Positions 56,721 through 64,000 of a stretch of 64,000 nt of DNA are shown here, piece after piece. Within the stretch, counting starts at the first letter, position 1. Each line of letters begins with the position of its first letter. Under the pieces are notes generated by a model. The model saw nothing but the letters and a program-made list of their open reading frames with translations, was not told the DNA's origin and searched no databases. Made by a program: the position numbers and the translations under genes. This stretch comes from Marisediminitalea lipolytica (GTDB lineage Bacteria > Pseudomonadota > Gammaproteobacteria > Enterobacterales > Alteromonadaceae). The stretch is taken from contig NZ_MJIC01000013.1 in NCBI RefSeq assembly GCF_001758465.1, forward strand, positions 29,995 through 93,994, written 5' to 3'.

Positions 56721-57376
56721 ACAGCTCACCACCACCGCGAATTGCAGAGGCCATACTGGCTAAAATACTGCCAGAGACGCTGCGGGAACCGCTGCTAGGG
56801 GATTTAGAAGAAGAATTCAGAGACCTCCAACAAAACCGTTCAGCGGTTAACTGCCAGTTATGGTACTGGCGTCAGGCTTTGCTCACCTCATTTTTATATT
56901 TTAACCAAACCCAAAAGGCACTAATTATGTTTGTCATCAGCGTGTTGTTTTTTGCTTTACTCACTTTTTTTGCAATGTCACTGTCTGGTGGCGTTGGTAT
57001 GTTTTTCGATATCCCTTCTTTGATTTTAACCCTGCCACCAGCGGTAGTCTTTGCGATAGCGGTCACCTCGGCAATGCATTTAAAACAGGCATTTAGCATG
57101 GTATTAAGTGGTCATGTTGAGTCTTTAAGGCAGGTTAAACAAGGCGTGCATGTATTTAACGTTCTCGGCAACTCTGCAATGTGGCTGGGCGGATTAATGA
57201 CCTTATTGGGCTGGGTTGCCATGGGTTCCAATATGACTGATATGCAGGATTTCGGGCCGGCTTTTGCCGTTTCTATTTTAACCTTTATGTATGCACTGGG
57301 GATTAAAATCCTGTGTTATGTAGCGGCTGAACGCATTGTTTTTCTTGGTCAGGGCCTGATAAGCAATAACGAATAG
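56717..57376 (+). CDS. Membrane protein with permease-prefix-like N terminus, PadR partner
   Basis: A 219-residue protein. Its N terminus (ILAKILPETLREPLLGDLEE-EFRDL) resembles the permease prefix domain seen before MacB-type transporters linked to PadR genes. It continues with helices and a C-terminal pattern (about 90-215) reminiscent of MotA/TolQ/ExbB channels, as inferred by eye from hydrophobicity. It is translationally coupled to padR. No transporter follows, so the prefix is attached to a different membrane module than usual. Function unknown. Confidence 0.65.
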   Translation: MNSSPPPRIAEAILAKILPETLREPLLGDLEEEFRDLQQNRSAVNCQLWYWRQALLTSFLYFNQTQKALIMFVISVLFFALLTFFAMSLSGGVGMFFDIPSLILTLPPAVVFAIAVTSAMHLKQAFSMVLSGHVESLRQVKQGVHVFNVLGNSAMWLGGLMTLLGWVAMGSNMTDMQDFGPAFAVSILTFMYALGIKILCYVAAERIVFLGQGLISNNE

Positions 57377-57387
57377 CGAATAAAAAA

Positions 57388-57418
57388 AGGCCGGTTCTTA
57401 AAATCTCCCGGCCTTTTT
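57388..57418. terminator. Bidirectional terminator after the padR unit
   Basis: AGGCCGG and CCGGCCT (stem of 6-7 bp) around a 13-nt loop are flanked by an A-run on the left and T-run on the right, so it can end both the padR unit and the convergent amidohydrolase operon. Confidence 0.85.
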
Positions 57419-57439
57419 ACCGCGTTTCTTCCTGGCTTT

Positions 57440-58717
57440 TTAGCGTATGTACTGAGAAGCCTGTTCGGACTGAGCGCGTTGCTGATAACGTTGTTGCAGC
57501 TTGATCTGACGAGAAGTCATCTCAACCTGCTTACCATTAATGATCACCATTTCTGCCGCCTCCGATACCTCTAACGGATCGCCGCTCCAGATAACCACAT
57601 CAGCCTGAGCGCCTTTTTTCAGCGTACCCAGACCATCTGGCATGGCAAAAATTTGCGCAGGATTAACCGTAAGCGCTGCCATTGCAGCATCCCAGCTCAT
57701 GCCAAACGCAACCGCATTACCAGCATGCTGCGTTGCCAGACGAATATTATGTGTCTCCATACCAATGGCGACCATTACGCCAGCCTCTTCCAGTCGTTTG
57801 GCATTGGCCAGGGTGGCGCCTAACTGATCAAACCCGCCCGGCAAATTAAATTCCGGATCGATAATCACCGGGATATCTGCCTTAGCAAGCTCATCAGCCA
57901 CACGCCAGGCTTCCATCCCTTTAACCAGCACAACCTTAATTTTAGGGTAGCGCTTTTTAAAGCTGATAACCTGACGAATATCTGCTGCCCTGTCGGCAAA
58001 AATTAAAAGTGGAATGGTGCCATTTACCACCGGTTTTAATGCTTTTACATCTGCGCGACTGTTAATACCATGCCAGTCTGAAGAAGGACTTAGCTGAGCG
58101 GCGGTAGTTACCTGTACTGCTTCGCTAATGGCTTCATTCAGCGTTACCCATACAGCAGCCCGTGAGCCGCCATTAGCTTCTGCGCCGTAATTGCCTACAT
58201 CCACTGCCACAAAGGCTCTGGCTTTAAGCACCGAATCACTGGCCCCGGATAACGTGATCAGTGCACCCTGCCCTTTAAACAAGGTCGCACTGCGCGAAAT
58301 ACCGGTAACCGCAGAAGTCACGCCTTCAACACGACTAATTGCCATGAGAGTCGAATCCGGATTAATGGCATAACTGACATCAAAGGCGGCGCCGGTGGAC
58401 GACACCAGACTCTCCGTTACCGAGGCATCAACCGTGCCCGCCGAACTACTGACTTCCACCAACCCCAGCTGGGTATAGGCACCAATCAGCCCGGGAGTAA
58501 CATATTTGCCAGTGGCATCTATTGCGGTATAGCCTTCAGGCACTTCGGTTGACGTTGTTACGGTAACGATTTTATTGTTATCAATCAGTACTGTAGCACT
58601 ATCCAGTGTACCCTGCTCACTGCCGGTGAACACCTTACCGCCAACAATTGCCAGCTTTTCAGCGGCTACACTGCAACTTAACCCTGCCAGCAGACATATC
58701 GTGATTAATGATTTCAT
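57440..58717 (-). CDS. Amidohydrolase-fold protein with lost metal ligands
   Basis: A 425-residue exported protein (signal MKSLITICLLAGLSCSVAAE) of the imidazolonepropionase-like amidohydrolase family. Where its upstream partner has DVHSHLG, this one reads GAYTQLG; HMH becomes FAD, QHG becomes VKG and HSDSD becomes GMETH by eye alignment. All metal ligands therefore appear replaced, while the composite beta-sandwich and barrel remain. It starts inside the stop of the partner (ATGA overlap) and is likely a non-catalytic partner subunit. Family placement is sure; the loss of activity is inferred. Confidence 0.85.
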   Translation of the reverse strand: MKSLITICLLAGLSCSVAAEKLAIVGGKVFTGSEQGTLDSATVLIDNNKIVTVTTSTEVPEGYTAIDATGKYVTPGLIGAYTQLGLVEVSSSAGTVDASVTESLVSSTGAAFDVSYAINPDSTLMAISRVEGVTSAVTGISRSATLFKGQGALITLSGASDSVLKARAFVAVDVGNYGAEANGGSRAAVWVTLNEAISEAVQVTTAAQLSPSSDWHGINSRADVKALKPVVNGTIPLLIFADRAADIRQVISFKKRYPKIKVVLVKGMEAWRVADELAKADIPVIIDPEFNLPGGFDQLGATLANAKRLEEAGVMVAIGMETHNIRLATQHAGNAVAFGMSWDAAMAALTVNPAQIFAMPDGLGTLKKGAQADVVIWSGDPLEVSEAAEMVIINGKQVEMTSRQIKLQQRYQQRAQSEQASQYIR

Positions 58718-60132
58718 TTGATATCTCCTTCGCCAACCTGACCTAATTCAAAGTCTGCTACCGGCCACGTCGATGGCTCGGCTAAATCAAACGCCAGTCC
58801 GCCATCGATGTATACTTTGTCAGCTCTGGCATAGGTTGAAAACGGATTGGCACTCCACAACACCAAATCGGCATTTTTGCCCACTTCCAGCGAGCCGGTT
58901 TTATCAAATATACCCAGCGATTTTGCCGGGTTAGCCGATAACCAGGTCCAGGCATCCTGCTGACTGATTTCGAGCCCCGCCCGGCGTCCGTCTGACCAGG
59001 CTTTTGCCGCTTCCTGATTGAGCCGCTGAATACCTAAATCACTGTCGGAATGCACAATGGCGCAGGCTCCGGCCTGATGAACCATGGGGATGTTTTCGCG
59101 GATACCGTCGTAGGCTTCCATTTTAAAGCCCCACCAGTCGGCCCACATAGCTGAACACACGTTGTTCTCGGCCAACAAATCACCGATTTTGTAAGCTTCT
59201 ACGCCATGCTGGAAAGAGTAAATCTGATAGCCAAACTCTTTCATCACATCCATCATCACCGCCATTTCATCAGCACGATAACAATGCATATGCACGCGGA
59301 TCTCATCGTTCAGCACGCCCATCAGGGTATCCAGATTTAAATCCCGCTTGGGCGGCTTGGGGTTTTTACCCGCTTCGTATTCGGCCTCGTATCGTTCCCA
59401 GGCACGGCGGTAGTTTTCCGCGTCTGCCCAGGCCTGACGGTAACCCGCCACATTACCCATACGCGTAGAAGGACCACCTTTTTTGCCATAGACCCGTTTA
59501 GGGTTTTCACCACAGGCCATTTTTAGCCCGTATGGCGCTTCCGGAAACTTCATTTCCTGCATGGTGCGATGAGGGACGTTTTTGAGTACCACAGAACGTC
59601 CACCGAACAAGTTAGCTGACCCTGGCAGGATCTGTAATGCGGTGACGCCACCCGCCAACGCGCGGCCAAAACCCGGATCCTGCGGCCACACCGAATGCTC
59701 TGCCCAGACGTTGGCCGTAACCGGCTTAACGGCTTCGTTACCATCTGAGTGAGAATGGGTGGAAGGATTCGGGTAAACGCCCAGGTGACTGTGCACATCG
59801 ATGATGCCAGGCGTTACCCATTTGCCGGTGCCATCAATCACCGTTGCGCCAGCGGGTATATCAAGCGTTTCACCGATGGCCGCTATTTTGCCCTCTGAAA
59901 AATACACCATGCCATTTTCAATTTTGTTGCCGATACCATCAAGAATGGTGACCCCCGTGATCACTGTCGGCTCGCCGGGAAGCGGCTGGTATTTGCTGGG
60001 GAACGGATTTTTATCAATAGTGACTTTGGGTGCCTGCTCCGCTTGTTCTGCTTTTTCCTCTGCACAGGCAGAAAGCAATAAAGCGCAGCAACACGCCGCA
60101 GTTACACTTAACTGCCTGAGTGTTGTAGCCAT
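58714..60132 (-). CDS. Lipoprotein amidohydrolase (metal-dependent)
   Basis: A 472-residue lipoprotein (ALLLSACAEEK) with an amidohydrolase barrel: DVHSHLGVYPN (HxH), HMHCYRADE, SFQHGVEAY and VHSDSDLG provide metal ligands, followed by LSANPAKSLGIFDKTGSLE. Related proteins are annotated as imidazolonepropionase or prolidase-like peptidases; substrate unknown. It is translated together with the ligand-lacking homologue downstream, suggesting a heteromeric periplasmic enzyme. Confidence 0.88.
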   Translation of the reverse strand: MATTLRQLSVTAACCCALLLSACAEEKAEQAEQAPKVTIDKNPFPSKYQPLPGEPTVITGVTILDGIGNKIENGMVYFSEGKIAAIGETLDIPAGATVIDGTGKWVTPGIIDVHSHLGVYPNPSTHSHSDGNEAVKPVTANVWAEHSVWPQDPGFGRALAGGVTALQILPGSANLFGGRSVVLKNVPHRTMQEMKFPEAPYGLKMACGENPKRVYGKKGGPSTRMGNVAGYRQAWADAENYRRAWERYEAEYEAGKNPKPPKRDLNLDTLMGVLNDEIRVHMHCYRADEMAVMMDVMKEFGYQIYSFQHGVEAYKIGDLLAENNVCSAMWADWWGFKMEAYDGIRENIPMVHQAGACAIVHSDSDLGIQRLNQEAAKAWSDGRRAGLEISQQDAWTWLSANPAKSLGIFDKTGSLEVGKNADLVLWSANPFSTYARADKVYIDGGLAFDLAEPSTWPVADFELGQVGEGDIK

Positions 60133-60255
60133 GAGTTACCTTTTTGTAGTAATTGTCGTTAGTGTGCCAGGGGCTCGGCAACGCTCAACCAGAGCTGAGC
60201 CTGGAGCCTTGTTGTAACGTTAGCGAATCGGCTTACAACAAACAAGCAGGAATGG

Positions 60256-61200
60256 TTATTTAGCTGCTGCCGCGGACTGTTGCAGCACCGCGACAATCTC
60301 ATCTGATTTCTGCAAGCGACGAATATTGTCGAATAGCACTTCGGCTTGTGGGTACTGGCGTTTGAGATAGCCACACCACTGCTTCAGCCGGTTCGGATAA
60401 TAGCGACCTTTATCGCCGTAGATTTCATAGCCGGAGTAATCAATTAGTAGCTGCGCCAGTTCCGGCCAGCTCATTGGTGGCTGATTATCGCGAATATGCA
60501 GCGCCAGGTTTGGCATTGCCAGTGCGCCCCGACCAATCATTACATCGCTGCATCCTGACATTTCCTGGCAGCGCCGGGCATCGTCATACGACCAGATTTC
60601 ACCATTGGCGATAACCGGTAACTGAGTATGAGCCCGGATTTTTTTAATCCAGTCCCAGTAGGCCGGCGGCCGGTATCCTTCTGTTTTAGTGCGGGCATGA
60701 ACCACCAGTTCGGAGGCGCCCGCTTCGTCGATAGCAATAGCATTATCCACCGCCAGCGACTTATCCTCATAGCCTAAACGAATTTTTGCCGTTACCGGCA
60801 GGTGAGCGGGAACCGCTTCCCGCACGGTTTTGACAATGTCGTGCAACAACTCGGTATATTGCAGCAGCACCGCGCCGCCTTTGCTTTTATTGACCGTTTT
60901 GGCCGGACAGCCAAAGTTGAGATCCACACCAGGCGATCCCAGCTCTACTGCCGTCAGGGCATTTTCTGCCAGCCATTGGGGATGCTGACCAAGCAGTTGC
61001 ACTCGCACCGGTACACCACTGGGTGTTTTACCGCCCTCGTGCAGTTCCGGACACAGTCGGTAAAAGGTTTTATGCGGTAATTTTTGATCAACAATACGGA
61101 CAAATTCAGTCACGCACAGGTCGAAGCCGCCTACCCGGGTAAGCATGTCACGCATCAAGTGATCAACGACGCCTTCCATAGGCGCTAACAGAATTCGCAT
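60256..61200 (-). CDS. dusC: tRNA-dihydrouridine(16) synthase DusC
   Basis: Flavin enzyme reducing U16 of tRNA. The 314-residue protein has LAPMEGVVDHLMRDML (FMN site), VDLNFGCPAKTVNKSKGGAVLL with the catalytic Cys, VVHARTKTEGYRPPAYWDWI and NGEIWSYDDARRC. The ATG at 61200 is preferred over a TTG at 61206. It is the DusC rather than DusA type by the RPPAYW segment. Confidence 0.93.
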   Translation of the reverse strand: MRILLAPMEGVVDHLMRDMLTRVGGFDLCVTEFVRIVDQKLPHKTFYRLCPELHEGGKTPSGVPVRVQLLGQHPQWLAENALTAVELGSPGVDLNFGCPAKTVNKSKGGAVLLQYTELLHDIVKTVREAVPAHLPVTAKIRLGYEDKSLAVDNAIAIDEAGASELVVHARTKTEGYRPPAYWDWIKKIRAHTQLPVIANGEIWSYDDARRCQEMSGCSDVMIGRGALAMPNLALHIRDNQPPMSWPELAQLLIDYSGYEIYGDKGRYYPNRLKQWCGYLKRQYPQAEVLFDNIRRLQKSDEIVAVLQQSAAAAK

Positions 61201-61282
61201 ATACAAGTCAGGTTGTTGTTGAGGAAATTAAGGGGGCGGATTTTAGCAGATCAGGCGATGCCTGACACTGTTGAATTGATCA

Positions 61283-61489
61283 TTAGTTTGAGCGCGCGAT
61301 CCGTCGCTCGGCACACCGTTGCAAAATCACTTTACGCTGCGCCTGGTCGGCCTGATGCCAGCCGGTTATTTCGCTGATATGGCGTTGACAACCAAGGCAA
61401 ATATCATCCAGGTCAAGGCAGCAGTTACCTACACAGGGAGATGTCGCTAAGGCTTGTTCAAACGGCACCTGGTATAGTGCTTTCTTCAT
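61283..61489 (-). CDS. DUF1289 cysteine-rich protein
   Basis: A 68-residue protein with the DUF1289 pattern SPCVGNCCLDLDDICLGC (cysteines suited to a metal or iron-sulfur site) followed by QRHISEITGWHQAD. The ATG at 61489 lies inside the preceding 59-residue gene (31-base overlap), implying coupled translation. The operon begins at a MetJ-type operator. Its role is not known; DUF1289 genes occur widely beside dus or other RNA genes. Confidence 0.85.
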   Translation of the reverse strand: MKKALYQVPFEQALATSPCVGNCCLDLDDICLGCQRHISEITGWHQADQAQRKVILQRCAERRIARSN

Positions 61490-61637
61490 TGGTAACAACC
61501 TGTTCCTGTGAATACCACAAACATACGTAACACCCGAACTGCGCATCAAGCTTGGCAAAAAAATCTGCCTCACTGTTCGCTTCAAGTCTGACTAATTGTT
61601 GACCGAGCCCTTCATATAGCAATGCAATGTAATACAT
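61458..61637 (-). CDS. Small protein behind a MetJ-type operator, overlapping DUF1289 gene
   Basis: A 59-residue protein beginning MYYIALLYEGLGQQLVRLEA and including a Cys pair in FGCYVCLWYSQEQ. The ATG at 61637 has GGGAG six bases upstream. The sequence matches no family I know. The overlap with DUF1289 and the single upstream promoter suggest a two-gene unit repressed by methionine status. Confidence 0.65.
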   Translation of the reverse strand: MYYIALLYEGLGQQLVRLEANSEADFFAKLDAQFGCYVCLWYSQEQVVTNEESTIPGAV

Positions 61638-61680
61638 ATTTACTCCCAAACAGCGTTACGCTGGACGGGAGTATACATTT

Positions 61681-61712
61681 AGACGTCTAGAAACCCAAAC
61701 ATCTAGACGTCA
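61681..61712 (-). promoter_or_regulatory. MetJ-type operator: four tandem met boxes
   Basis: Four contiguous 8-bp boxes, AGACGTCT, AGAAACCC, AAACATCT and AGACGTCA, match the MetJ consensus AGACGTCT at 8, 4, 6 and 7 positions. On the minus strand TTGGGT and TATACT (17-base spacer) form a promoter fully overlapped by the boxes, reading into the 59-residue and DUF1289 genes. MetJ with S-adenosylmethionine would repress it. No + strand gene starts nearby. Confidence 0.75.
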
Positions 61713-61732
61713 ATTAATCACCATTTATCGCA

Positions 61733-62632
61733 TTAACCGAGTAAAAAGCGTAAAGCTCCCTCTACAGCAGCCACCTGCGCCCGGTTACAAATCTCTGGCG
61801 TAGCGGTCGGACTGTCCGGATACACTTCGGTGGTTGAGCAGTACTGTGCCCCATTAAATCCACCACACAGGAACAACTTACGCTTGTCGTAACAAATTAC
61901 GCCTTCGCTAGGGACTTCAGAACCAATGATTAAACCGTTTTCGTCGGTAGGCGCTATATGCGTGTATTTTTTGACTTCTGCAATGATTGCCTGTTGCAGC
62001 GGCAAATGCGGCGCTACTTCATCAGCCACCAGATAAAAACCATCGGGAATATTCCAGGTTTTCTGCTCAATCGCATCACGTGCCGCCAGCGCCGGACGAA
62101 ATTCGCTGTTATCGGTGTCGGTGGTTTCGTGTAAATCAATATGCAGCAGGAACTGCTGCGGCATAGCACCAATAAAATCCATGAGGATTTTCGATTCAGG
62201 CGCCGGAGAATCCGGGTAAAACGAGCGGTTAGGATCAAGCGCCAGAGGATCCCAGCGGTTGATAGTTTCGTAACCCCAAGGGCTCACACAAGGCACCACG
62301 ATAATATTGACCTTATCGGTATAAGCCTGGCTAAATTCCCGAGCAAAAAGCAGAGCTCCCTGCACACCACTGGTTTCGTAACCGTGCACACCACCGGTAA
62401 TCAGGACCCAGGGCGCATTCTCCAATGGCTGCCTGGGGACTAAGGCAAACAGCGGGTAACGGCTCTCATCATAAGGTAATGCACCATACTGAATAACCGA
62501 AAAATACGCTGGTAAATTATCCAGCTGACTTAGCACTTCCTCGGCGTAGCTGCGCTTTATGGATTGCATTGCCAGCCACTGCTTTTTCTCTTCTTCTCCC
62601 CAGGGTTGTCCTGGTGTGCCAATTGGATACAT
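61733..62632 (-). CDS. M14-family zinc carboxypeptidase-like protein
   Basis: A 299-residue protein of the M14/succinylglutamate-desuccinylase-like fold. VLITGGVHGYETSGVQGALL holds the HxxE metal pair, and LLHIDLHETTD gives the third His region; NRSFYPDSPAPESK binds substrate carboxylate. There is no signal peptide, so it acts in the cytosol on peptides or amidated amino acids. It ends about 20 bases before the MetJ-type operator; its own promoter lies upstream of 62632. Confidence 0.85.
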   Translation of the reverse strand: MYPIGTPGQPWGEEEKKQWLAMQSIKRSYAEEVLSQLDNLPAYFSVIQYGALPYDESRYPLFALVPRQPLENAPWVLITGGVHGYETSGVQGALLFAREFSQAYTDKVNIIVVPCVSPWGYETINRWDPLALDPNRSFYPDSPAPESKILMDFIGAMPQQFLLHIDLHETTDTDNSEFRPALAARDAIEQKTWNIPDGFYLVADEVAPHLPLQQAIIAEVKKYTHIAPTDENGLIIGSEVPSEGVICYDKRKLFLCGGFNGAQYCSTTEVYPDSPTATPEICNRAQVAAVEGALRFLLG

Positions 62633-62802
62633 AACTCACCTCTTTGATCTGATGGTTTATCTTAGCATGTGCTTTCATAAAGGCGCACCGCGTTGCCGTC
62701 CAAGCAGAGCTAACCGTCGATAACTGTTAAAAGACATCAAATGATGGTACATTTTTTAAGCTGTTCCAGGTAAGAAAAACTGACAGATAAAAGGAAATAT
62801 CG

Positions 62803-63570
62803 ATGACACGTATTCAACACGCACTCTTTTTCATCTCATTGGTTTTTGGCGGGTCAGGCTACGGCGCACTCAATACAGCAAATTCGGCAAATGACACTAT
62901 TCTGTCAACATCACTACCAGAAAACGCGCTCATCTATAACGCAGAGCACGAACGTAACACCTTTATCCCTCTGGTCGATCTTTATAGCCGATTCGAACCA
63001 GAAAACGTTGCAAGCATGATCGTGGAGATAAAAAAACACGGCATTAACCACATGCAGTTATCGAAAGTTGGCATTGAAGTGTTAAGCCGTAAGCTTGTTA
63101 CCCTGTGCAGCCCGGAACAATTTGAGGAGCTGATAACACTTAATGTGGTTAACCCTGACAATCCGGATACCTACGCTCTAAGTCTGGTAGTAGAAAACAC
63201 TAAAGAAGACTGGATAATCGAAAAATTTGAAATTTTGCGCCAGCGTGGCATACCAGCGCAACGTTTGTTGGGCAAAATGAATGTTCGGGGTGAAGTCTAT
63301 TACACTGCCCCCATGGATCACGCCGCTCGGTTTGGCTACGCCAAAGTGGTTGAATATCTGGCTGACCAGTCTGCTCAAATTCAGTCACTCGAAATGGCCT
63401 GGCTCCCTTTGCTGATGGAGAAGCCGGAAGGCTATATAGAAACAGCACGGCACCTGATTAAGCTGGGCTACCCCCCTGCTCAGTTAAAATCCATACTACA
63501 AAAAATCGTGGATGAGAGATTTGTTCTGGAAGAGCCTGAATTAACGGCTATGTTGCAACCATACATATAA
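62803..63570 (+). CDS. Secreted protein of unknown function, possibly ankyrin-like helical repeats
   Basis: A 255-residue protein with a signal peptide (MTRIQHALFFISLVFGGSGY, cut near GA-LN). The body is helical with pairs such as HAARFGYAKVVEYLADQSAQ and ETARHLIKLGYPPAQLKSIL that recall ankyrin or TPR helices. AAAGGAAAT precedes the ATG. No known family is recognised. The tRNA-proximal repeat begins 30 bases after its stop. Confidence 0.65.
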   Translation: MTRIQHALFFISLVFGGSGYGALNTANSANDTILSTSLPENALIYNAEHERNTFIPLVDLYSRFEPENVASMIVEIKKHGINHMQLSKVGIEVLSRKLVTLCSPEQFEELITLNVVNPDNPDTYALSLVVENTKEDWIIEKFEILRQRGIPAQRLLGKMNVRGEVYYTAPMDHAARFGYAKVVEYLADQSAQIQSLEMAWLPLLMEKPEGYIETARHLIKLGYPPAQLKSILQKIVDERFVLEEPELTAMLQPYI

Positions 63571-63599
63571 GCACTTTAAGGTAGCGCTAAAAAGTTACC

Positions 63600-63727
63600 G
63601 ACGTGGCAGTCGAACCCCATTTGATTGGGGCTTAGCAGGAACAGCTTTACCTTATCAGATTTAAAAAGGGCTTCTCACCCTGCGGATACGCATAAAGAAA
63701 CCAGCCATAAGGCTGGTTTCTTTGTTT
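63600..63727. repeat. Direct repeat, copy 1, upstream of the tRNA tail
   Basis: About 128 bases starting GACGTGGCAGTCGAACCCCA are repeated at 63820-63947, offset 220-221, with a few changes (e.g. GATTGGGGCTTAG versus GATCGGCGATCAG). Each copy ends in an AAACCAGCC/GGCTGGTTT hairpin followed by TGGCGT, the 3' end of a tRNA-Glu. After copy 1 the tRNA-like start decays (TTCCGAGCGGACC), so it looks like the remnant of a lost tRNA copy. Between copies lie further palindromes (GTGTGC...GCACAC-type, CACGCTAAAGCGTG, GCCACGTTCCAGACGTGGC). Confidence 0.7.
63698..63723 (-). terminator. Terminator-like hairpin in repeat copy 1
   Basis: AAACCAGCC and GGCTGGTTT form a 9-bp stem with a 4-nt loop; T-rich bases flank both sides. 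Confidence 0.6.
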
Positions 63728-63819
63728 GGCGTTCCGAGCGGACCAGCCCAGGGGATTACAGTGTGCTTTCCTGCACACTGCCCTACGGGCCACGCTAAAG
63801 CGTGTTCTGCCACGTTCCA

Positions 63820-63947
63820 GACGTGGCAGTCGAACCCCATTTGATCGGCGATCAGCAGGAACAGCTTTACCCTATCAGATTTAAAAAGGGCTTCTCACCC
63901 CGGCGGATACGCATAAAAAAACCAGCCCTAAGGCTGGTTTCTTTATT
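63820..63947. repeat. Direct repeat, copy 2, adjoining tRNA-Glu
   Basis: Second copy of the repeat at 63600-63727, immediately 3' of the tRNA-Glu gene (minus strand). It begins after a hairpin GCCACGTTCCAGACGTGGC whose right arm is the first bases of the repeat. Confidence 0.7.
63914..63940 (-). terminator. Terminator after tRNA-Glu
   Basis: On the minus strand AAACCAGCC pairs with GGCTGGTTT (loop of 4) and is followed by six or more T. It lies 8 bases beyond the tRNA 3' end and would end that transcript. Confidence 0.85.
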
Positions 63948-64000
63948 TGGCGTCCCCTAGGGGATTCGAACCCCTGTTACCGCCGTGAAAGGGCGGTGTC
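63948..64000 (-). tRNA. tRNA-Glu (UUC), 3' part, cut by window edge
   Basis: Read on the minus strand, the 53 bases end ...GGTTCGAATCCCC, TAGGGGAC, G and an encoded CCA, with the anticodon arm CCGCCCTTTCACGGCGG (anticodon TTC). This matches the 3' two thirds of bacterial tRNA-Glu. The acceptor 5' half and D-arm lie outside the window. Confidence 0.96.

Noticed and set aside
62803..63570. Toxin or immunity protein with ankyrin repeats
   Set aside because: Helical-repeat resemblance is weak and no partner gene is adjacent; left as unknown.
1..64000. CRISPR array, phage genes, transposase genes
   Set aside because: No regularly spaced short repeats, phage structural genes or transposase frames were seen.

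Overview
The window reads as chromosomal DNA of a marine gammaproteobacterium, most likely an Alteromonadaceae member (Alteromonas/Aestuariibacter-like). This rests on gammaproteobacterial gene neighbourhoods (dnaJ-dnaK-grpE; nadK, recN, bamE; rnm-yciO-scpA-scpB-rluB facing trpL-trpE-G-D-CF-B-A-yciI), a CrbS/CrbR-like two-component system, TonB-receptor-based nutrition and intermediate base composition. Genus is inferred and could not be checked by search.

Layout. 1-3.3 kb: heat-shock genes dnaJ (cut by the window edge), dnaK and grpE, with a strong sigma-32 promoter before grpE. 3.4-19.8 kb: a nutritional block lying where grpE and nadK are usually direct neighbours. It holds a transporter-domain hybrid kinase (CrbS-like), a GntR regulator, a vanillate demethylase pair (vanAB), an AraC regulator, protocatechuate 4,5-dioxygenase (ligAB), a MITE-like element, a CrbR-like response regulator, then a TonB receptor, GntP-type permease, MetX-fold hydrolase, secreted PHB-depolymerase-type esterase and 3-hydroxybutyrate dehydrogenase. 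19.9-25.7 kb: nadK, an OprB-type porin gene without a visible signal peptide, recN with LexA-like boxes, bamE, a repeat-rich lipoprotein and glutathione peroxidase. 25.8-36.9 kb: chromosome segregation and RNA modification genes diverging from a complete tryptophan operon with leader peptide and attenuator.

37-46 kb: a PepSY protein with a PhoPQ-like pair, a DUF6090-type membrane protein in an AT-richer patch, a serine hydrolase, an Ig/LVIVD beta-propeller lipoprotein gene broken by one in-frame TAA, and an AI-2E family transporter. 46-53 kb: yfcH, four ABC export genes and tesA. 53-57.4 kb: a CHASE-PAS-GGDEF-EAL protein and a PadR regulator with a membrane partner. 57.4-62.6 kb: an amidohydrolase pair of which one has lost its metal ligands, dusC, a DUF1289 gene and an overlapping 59-residue gene behind a four-box MetJ-type operator, and an M14 peptidase. 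The end holds an unrecognised secreted protein, a ~130-bp direct repeat and the 3' part of tRNA-Glu(UUC).

How it works together: the 3.4-20 kb block would take up and degrade vanillate and poly/oligo-hydroxybutyrate to central metabolites, with the CrbS/CrbR-like pair probably tuning acetate/acetyl-CoA use. The most unusual items are the MetJ-type operator in front of uncharacterised small genes, the TTGGATCC operator array that extends into vanA and its ribosome binding site, the PHB-use locus, the nonsense-split propeller gene and the pseudoenzyme amidohydrolase.
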